This document shows, one piece after another, positions 59,531 through 64,000 of a DNA stretch of 64,000 nucleotides. The stretch covers positions 67,301 to 131,300 of the forward strand of contig CAZNYN010000001.1 in NCBI GenBank assembly GCA_964577295.1. The letters are read 5' to 3'. This DNA is from CAZNYN01 sp964577295. Lineage in GTDB: Bacteria; Synergistota; Synergistia; Synergistales; Synergistaceae. The position numbers and the translations under genes were made by a program. How positions within the stretch are numbered: position 1 is the stretch's first letter; each line of letters starts with the position of its first letter. A model generated the notes under the pieces. The model saw nothing but the letters and a program-made list of their open reading frames with translations. It ran no database searches and was not told where the DNA came from.

Positions 59531-60822
59531 AGATATATATACTTAGCCTAGGCTGCGCGAAGAACAGCGTCGACAGCGAATGTCTCGCGGGAGAGCTGAC
59601 AAGAGCGGGGCATACTATCGTCTCTGACCCGGCGGAAGCAGAGACCGGAATAGTAAACACATGCGGTTTTATACGCCCTGCGGCGGAGGAGAGTATCTCC
59701 GCGATTTTGGATATGGAGACCCTCAAAAATGAAGGTAAGCTGAAAAAAATAGGCGTTGTCGGCTGTCTTTTAAACAGATACGGAGAAGATTTGAAAAAAG
59801 AGATGCCCTCTGTGGATTTTTGGGCCAGAAGCGAAGAGTGGAGTCAAGTGCTTGAAAATCTCGGCAGTGTCCCGCTATGCGGAAGGTATAGAACTCAATT
59901 GCCATCTGCCTCTAAATTTACAAGATACCTTAAGATAAGCGAAGGCTGCGACAACCGCTGTACTTACTGCGCCATTCCCGGCATAAGGGGTGGTTTGAGG
60001 AGCCTGCCTGTCGATATAATCGTAAAAGAAGCTGCCCAGCTTGCCTCTGAAGGAGCGAGGGAGCTCTGCGTCGTCGGCCAGGATCTCACCGTATACGGAA
60101 TGGATGTGTGCGGCAAGAGCCGCCTTACGGAGCTGCTTGACGCACTTGAGAGTTCACTGCCCAAGAATCTTTGGATTCGCCTGCTGTACCTGCACCCCAG
60201 CAGGGTTACAAAACAGCTTCTCGAAAGAGTGGCGTCGGGTACTCAGATAATTCCTTACCTTGATATACCGGTACAGCATGGAGACGCGGAAATACTTGCA
60301 GCGATGAACAGAGGGATAAGCGACGAGGGGTTAATCGAGATATTCAGAACAGCAAGAGAGATAAACCCTGACTTTGCCCTCAGAACTACATGCATGGTCG
60401 GATTTCCCGGGGAAAAGAAAAAAAACTTTGACAAAATGATGAGCTTTGTGGCAAATGCGAAATTTGACAGAATGGGAGCATTTACATTCTTCCCCGAAGA
60501 GGGGACGGAGGCATATCTCATGAAGGGGCAAGTCTCGGATTCTACAAAGAACAAACGCCTTGCCTCGCTGATGGCTCTTCAGGAAGAAATATCATTCGGA
60601 CGCCAGCAGCGTTTTATCGGCAGGGAACTTGACGTGCTTGTCGAAAGAATAAACACGGGAGAAGGATTTGCGGAAGGGCGCAGCTACAGAGAGGCGCCCG
60701 AAGTGGACGGCATTGTGGAAATAAGAAACATACGCTCCAACCTGCAAGAAGGAGATGTCATAAAAGTCCTGATGACCGACGCTATGCCTCATGACATGAT
60801 TGGAGAAGAAACTAAAGAATGA
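59527..60822 (+). CDS. rimO: Ribosomal protein S12 methylthiotransferase
   Basis: A radical-SAM enzyme (431 residues) that adds a methylthio group to Asp of ribosomal protein S12. The N-terminal MTTase domain has three cluster cysteines (LSLGCAKNSVDSE, VNTCGFI, VVGCLLNRYGED). The radical-SAM motif is SEGCDNRCTYCAIPGIRG near residue 140, and a C-terminal TRAM domain follows (ELDVLVERINTGEGFAEGRSYREAPEVDGIVEIRN). The sequence matches RimO rather than MiaB in length and in the CNNRC-like motif. It overlaps the genes on both sides by 4 bases. Confidence 0.95.
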   Translation: MKIYILSLGCAKNSVDSECLAGELTRAGHTIVSDPAEAETGIVNTCGFIRPAAEESISAILDMETLKNEGKLKKIGVVGCLLNRYGEDLKKEMPSVDFWARSEEWSQVLENLGSVPLCGRYRTQLPSASKFTRYLKISEGCDNRCTYCAIPGIRGGLRSLPVDIIVKEAAQLASEGARELCVVGQDLTVYGMDVCGKSRLTELLDALESSLPKNLWIRLLYLHPSRVTKQLLERVASGTQIIPYLDIPVQHGDAEILAAMNRGISDEGLIEIFRTAREINPDFALRTTCMVGFPGEKKKNFDKMMSFVANAKFDRMGAFTFFPEEGTEAYLMKGQVSDSTKNKRLASLMALQEEISFGRQQRFIGRELDVLVERINTGEGFAEGRSYREAPEVDGIVEIRNIRSNLQEGDVIKVLMTDAMPHDMIGEETKE

Positions 60823-61307
60823 TACTTATACCCGAAATGAAAACATGGTACGGCATGATTGCCACTCTCGGCACAGTAGGAAGATTCAGCAAAATGCCGG
60901 GAACATTGGGCTCAATAGCTGCATGCGCAATATGGCTTGCCTGCGGAGGACTTCCGTTGTGGGTTATATTGGCTGTAATTGTCGCAGGTACAATCGCCGC
61001 GGATAAATACGAAAAATCAGTCGATAGGGAAGACCCGCCGGAAGTAGTCATAGACGAAGTTGCAGGCTGCTGGATTTCCTGCTGGGGCTTTGACCTGTCG
61101 TATGCGATTGTAGGCCTCTTCCTCTTTAGAATAGTAGATATAACAAAGCCCTTTCCCGTTAAACAGATGGAAAAACTCCCCGGCGGAATCGGAATAATGG
61201 CCGACGATGTTGTCGGCGGGATCGTGGTAAATATCCTCATGCGGAGCATTCACTGGGTATTCTTTGAGGGCGGACTTGACGTTATATACGGATATTTTGG
61301 ACGATGA
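60819..61307 (+). CDS. pgpA: Phosphatidylglycerophosphatase A
   Basis: A 162-residue membrane enzyme that dephosphorylates phosphatidylglycerol phosphate, the last step to phosphatidylglycerol. Family blocks are GTVGRFSKMPGTLGSIAACAIWLA, DREDPPEVVIDEVAGCW (metal-binding acidic motif) near residue 72, FRIVDITKPFPVKQMEKLPGGIGIMADDVVGGI near residue 108, and about three hydrophobic helices. It overlaps rimO and the cinA-like gene by 4 bases each. Confidence 0.93.
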   Translation: MILIPEMKTWYGMIATLGTVGRFSKMPGTLGSIAACAIWLACGGLPLWVILAVIVAGTIAADKYEKSVDREDPPEVVIDEVAGCWISCWGFDLSYAIVGLFLFRIVDITKPFPVKQMEKLPGGIGIMADDVVGGIVVNILMRSIHWVFFEGGLDVIYGYFGR

Positions 61308-61786
61308 ACTCCGAATTATACAAACTTGCCCAAAAAACAGTATCACTCGCATCGGACAAAAGCGTATCCATAGCTTTTGCCGAGTCCTGTACGGGAGGGC
61401 TTATCGGCGCGTCTGTAACAGATATATCAGGGGCCTCTTGTGTATTCATGGGAAGCGCTGTTACATACAGCAATAACGCCAAGATAAATGTTCTGAAAGT
61501 TTCCGAAGAAATCATCGAACAAAACGGTGCGGTAAGCTCCGAATGCGCAATTGCGATGGTATGCGGTGCGGCGGAAATATATTCCGCCGACATAGCAGTC
61601 AGTGTAACAGGTGTCGCGGGGCCCGACGGGGGAACGGAAGAAAAACCCGTAGGGACAGTGTGGTTCGGACTTTACTCGCACGGCCGCAAAAAATCCTTCC
61701 TGCACCATTTCTCCGGCACGAGACGCGAGATAAGAGAGCTCACTGCGGCAGAAGCTCTGAAATTGATAATCGAGGAGCTTTCTTAA
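61304..61786 (+). CDS. CinA C-terminal-domain protein (nicotinamide-nucleotide amidase, PncC type)
   Basis: A 160-residue stand-alone CinA-C protein that deamidates nicotinamide mononucleotide to nicotinate mononucleotide. The family pattern IAFAESCTGGLIGASVTDISGASCVFMGSAVTYSNNAK opens the protein, followed by AVSSECAIAMVCGAAEIYSADIAVSVTGVAGPDGGTEEKPVGTVWFGL. The N-terminal MoCF-like domain of full CinA is absent. Genes of this type lie next to pgpA and recA in many bacteria, as here. Confidence 0.93.
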   Translation: MNSELYKLAQKTVSLASDKSVSIAFAESCTGGLIGASVTDISGASCVFMGSAVTYSNNAKINVLKVSEEIIEQNGAVSSECAIAMVCGAAEIYSADIAVSVTGVAGPDGGTEEKPVGTVWFGLYSHGRKKSFLHHFSGTRREIRELTAAEALKLIIEELS

Positions 61787-61808
61787 TATGGGCGGCTGAA
61801 TACCCAAA

Positions 61809-62393
61809 ATGCCGGGAAGTCTCCTGCGCACATTCATATGTATAGATATCCCTAAAGGCCACAAAGAAAAAATATCAAAGTGGATAGCCGCCGTCCGCGG
61901 CGGTGTGCCGCAGGTACGGTGGGTTGATGCCGAAACACTGCATGTGACATTGAAGTTCTGCGGAGAAATGCCATCGGAAACAGTTGACACCTTATCCGAA
62001 AAGCTCGCCGCCATTTCCAAAATAGGCGCAATAGAACTCTCTCTGGGCGGAATCGGAGGATTTCCAGCATTGTCGTCCCCAAGAGTAGTATGGTGCGGCA
62101 TTCACGGGGATATAAATAAGCTTCGGACAATACAAAAAGAGACAGAAAAAATAGCTCTGTACGCAGGGATTCCCAAAGAAAACAGGCCATATTCCCCGCA
62201 CATAACTTTAGGGCGCAGAAGCGCGCCCGGGGAAATCCCAAAGGCGGCAGAGGAAATACTTATGAATACGCCCTTGGAATTAGAGCCGTGGAAAGCGGAT
62301 AAAATAATACTTATGAAAAGTGAACTGCGCCGATTCGGCCCTATATATACCCCCTTAGCTCTTTTCAAAATTACTCAGACTGATATAATATAG
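61809..62393 (+). CDS. thpR: RNA 2',3'-cyclic phosphodiesterase (LigT/ThpR)
   Basis: A 194-residue 2H phosphoesterase that opens 2',3'-cyclic phosphate ends on RNA. The paired catalytic HxTx motifs are HVTL at residues 45-48 and HITL at residues 131-134, each in its usual context (ETLHVTLKFCGEM and PYSPHITLGRR). The N-terminus LRTFICIDIP is typical. It lies 22 bases after the cinA-like gene and 37 before recA. Confidence 0.92.
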   Translation: MPGSLLRTFICIDIPKGHKEKISKWIAAVRGGVPQVRWVDAETLHVTLKFCGEMPSETVDTLSEKLAAISKIGAIELSLGGIGGFPALSSPRVVWCGIHGDINKLRTIQKETEKIALYAGIPKENRPYSPHITLGRRSAPGEIPKAAEEILMNTPLELEPWKADKIILMKSELRRFGPIYTPLALFKITQTDII

Positions 62394-62430
62394 AAAACAT
62401 CCAGCAACAAATTATGCGGGAGGTAAACAG

Positions 62431-63567
62431 ATGGCAAAGAAAGCAGCATTGACTAAAGAAGATATTCTCCAGCAGGCACTCGGCGAAATAAGAGGCAAAT
62501 TCGGAGAGGGAGCTATAATGCGTCTCGGCGACGAAGCGCTGCATGCGGTTGAAGTAATTCCCAGCGGCATACTTCCTCTTGACGTTGCTCTTGGGATAGG
62601 CGGTGTGCCCCGTGGCAGAGTAGTCGAAATATTTGGCCCCGAAGGCGGCGGAAAAACAACAATAGCCCTCCATATCTTGGCGGAAGCCCAGAAAACGGGC
62701 GGACTGACAGCCTTCATAGACGCCGAGCACGCGCTTGACCCGCGCCTTGCTTCCGCACTTGGCGTAGATACTGCAAATTTATACATGTCACAGCCCGACA
62801 GCGGGGAACAGGCATTCTACATAATAGACACTCTTGTCCGCAGCGGAGCATTTGAACTTGTAGTTGTTGACTCTGTCGCAGCTCTCACTCCTCAGGCCGA
62901 AATAGACGGAAAAATGGGTGAGGGAAGCACCCAGATGGGACTTCACGCAAGGCTTATGTCCTACGCTCTGAGGCGTCTCACAGCAGCCATATCAAAAAGC
63001 AACACGACAGTAATATTCATAAACCAGCTGCGTGCTCAGATATCTTCCGGCTACTCCCAAGGGCCTACCGAAACAACAACGGGAGGAAGAGCCCTGAAAT
63101 TCTACAGCTCCGTCCGAATCGAAGTAAAAAGGGGCAAGCAGGTAACTCAGGGAGAGACAGTAATAGGGCACGAACTGTGGATCAAAGTCGTAAAGAACAA
63201 ACAGGCACCCCCGTTCCGCACAGCCCACACAACACTCATATACGGCAAAGGCGTCCCGAAGGCAACATCAGTGCTTGACATGGCAATAGACAATGAAATA
63301 GTTAAACGAAAAGGCTCATGGCTCGCCTACAAGGGTGAAACTCTGGGACAGGGAAAAGAAACAGTCGCAGGGTACATATCGGAACACCCAGAACTTATGG
63401 ATGAAATAACAAAAGACGTTTTGAGAAAAGTTGCGGAAGGTTTAGGACTTGCTGCACCGCATAATGAAGAAGATGACGAAATATCCGCTCCCAGCATAGA
63501 AGACTCCGTTGAGGCTCTGTTGGATGAAGGTATACTCAAGCTTGATATAACAGATACGGACGAATAA
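62431..63567 (+). CDS. recA: Recombinase RecA
   Basis: A 378-residue RecA, the strand-exchange and SOS co-protease. LGEIRGKFGEGAIMRLGD starts the N-terminal domain, Walker A GPEGGGKTT is near residue 69 (GPESSGKTT in E. coli), FIDAEHALDPRLASALGVD near residue 95, VVDSVAALTPQAEIDGKMGEGSTQMG (loop 1) near residue 146, and FINQLRAQISSGYSQGPTETTTGGRALKFYSS (loop 2) near residue 198. The C-terminus is acidic, as usual. It is the last gene of the operon, with GGGAGG upstream and a terminator. I see no LexA box close by, so SOS control of this copy is not evident. Confidence 0.98.
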   Translation: MAKKAALTKEDILQQALGEIRGKFGEGAIMRLGDEALHAVEVIPSGILPLDVALGIGGVPRGRVVEIFGPEGGGKTTIALHILAEAQKTGGLTAFIDAEHALDPRLASALGVDTANLYMSQPDSGEQAFYIIDTLVRSGAFELVVVDSVAALTPQAEIDGKMGEGSTQMGLHARLMSYALRRLTAAISKSNTTVIFINQLRAQISSGYSQGPTETTTGGRALKFYSSVRIEVKRGKQVTQGETVIGHELWIKVVKNKQAPPFRTAHTTLIYGKGVPKATSVLDMAIDNEIVKRKGSWLAYKGETLGQGKETVAGYISEHPELMDEITKDVLRKVAEGLGLAAPHNEEDDEISAPSIEDSVEALLDEGILKLDITDTDE

Positions 63568-63580
63568 AAGACACTGACAA

Positions 63581-63619
63581 AGGGGCGTGTGCAGACAAAA
63601 AGCACGCGCCTCTTTTTTT
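63581..63619 (+). terminator. Terminator after recA
   Basis: A 12-bp stem with two G-U pairs (63581-63592 with 63602-63613) is followed by seven T. Confidence 0.9.
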
Positions 63620-63865
63620 ATTATAATTAACTTACGAAGAGTCAAACAAAGCATCTATGTCCTGCAGAAATAGCAATATAAAACGAAAATAACAGAAATG
63701 AAAAAAAATAGTAAAATATTTTTTGCCAGATATGAGAAAGCATAGTCCATAGTGTAAAAGATATGTAAATATCGTAGCTTACTTTTACGTAAACATGAAA
63801 AATAAAATAGCGTTTTAAATACAACTAATAGTATTAAAAGTGTTAATATATACTGTTAGTATTTA

Positions 63866-63893
63866 TTGACACTTTTGCGTTTCATGATAGAAT
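63866..63893 (+). promoter_or_regulatory. Strong promoter near the window end
   Basis: TTGACA (63866-63871) and TAGAAT (63888-63893) with a 16-bp spacer. Transcription would start near 63900. Confidence 0.7.
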
Positions 63894-63897
63894 TATC

Positions 63898-64000
63898 CCT
63901 GCGCTTCGCTGAGCAGGGCAACTGCCTTGCAAACGAGAGTCGCAAACGCACCATGACAGACGAATAAAGAAAGCGAAAGGGAACTCAAATCGCAAGAGGC
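63898..64000 (+). ncRNA. 5' part of an unidentified transcript, possibly a structured leader or RNA
   Basis: From the predicted start the RNA opens with a CCCTGC...GCAGGG hairpin (about 63898-63919), then GC-richer sequence with two GCAAACG copies. No start codon with a Shine-Dalgarno appears before the window ends. It may be a riboswitch-type leader or the start of a small RNA. I could not match it to a known family, and the piece is truncated. Confidence 0.3.

Noticed and set aside
1..64000. tRNA, rRNA, CRISPR arrays and insertion-sequence ends
   Set aside because: I looked through the intergenic stretches for cloverleaf-like sequence, spaced repeats and transposase fragments and saw none; a model-based scan was not possible.

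Overview
The window looks like chromosomal DNA of an anaerobic, amino-acid- and peptide-using bacterium of the phylum Synergistota, probably Synergistaceae. The main evidence is two large surface proteins ending in the Synergistota-type Synerg-CTERM sorting tail (SSGCNAG, hydrophobic stretch, basic end). A nine-gene A/V-type ATPase operon, a four-subunit 2-oxoacid:ferredoxin oxidoreductase, two AGCS sodium:amino-acid symporters and a CstA peptide carrier fit the same picture. The phylum assignment is an inference from protein content, not from rRNA. I found no rRNA, tRNA, CRISPR array or insertion sequence.

Layout. 1-2376: two AGCS symporters, the first cut by the window edge. 2446-6454 (minus): CorA, homoserine dehydrogenase and a DEAD-box-type RNA helicase with a long structured leader. 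6883-10140: a promoter, a short leader peptide with six consecutive Ile codons, an antiterminator/terminator pair, then oxidoreductase genes gamma-delta-alpha-beta. This is a complete transcription-attenuation unit. 10245-17244: a peptide ABC transporter operon with a miniature LacI-type regulator, a solute-binding protein whose two halves are in circularly permuted order, two permeases, two ATPases and a metallo-beta-lactamase-fold hydrolase. 17561-26240 (minus): V-ATPase genes D-G-C-I-K-F-E-A-B. 26416-34564: a CobT-like protein, feoAB with a recognisable promoter and operator, a BMP-type lipoprotein, YchF, and an OYE / M55 D-aminopeptidase / ROK kinase group.

34565-41700 is the most accessory-looking part: a DUF4143 ATPase, an MqsRA-like toxin-antitoxin pair, an 800-base gene-poor stretch, a TSUP transporter / ornithine-cyclodeaminase-like / YheO-type regulator group, and an orphan ParA ATPase. 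41915-49081 (minus) holds the two Synerg-CTERM surface proteins, followed by an XRE regulator. 50082-54986: TypA, a DUF815 ATPase and CstA. 55102-58286 (minus): DUF3870, CBS, ArsB/SLC13-type and DedA proteins. 58532-63567 is a tightly coupled housekeeping operon: an asparaginase-fold pseudoenzyme, RimO, PgpA, CinA-C, ThpR and RecA. The last 130 bases carry a strong promoter and the start of a transcript that runs off the window.

The observations most worth pursuing are the isoleucine attenuator in front of the ferredoxin oxidoreductase, which suggests that this enzyme works anabolically, and the circularly permuted solute-binding protein encoded next to a truncated LacI-type regulator that has its own operator.
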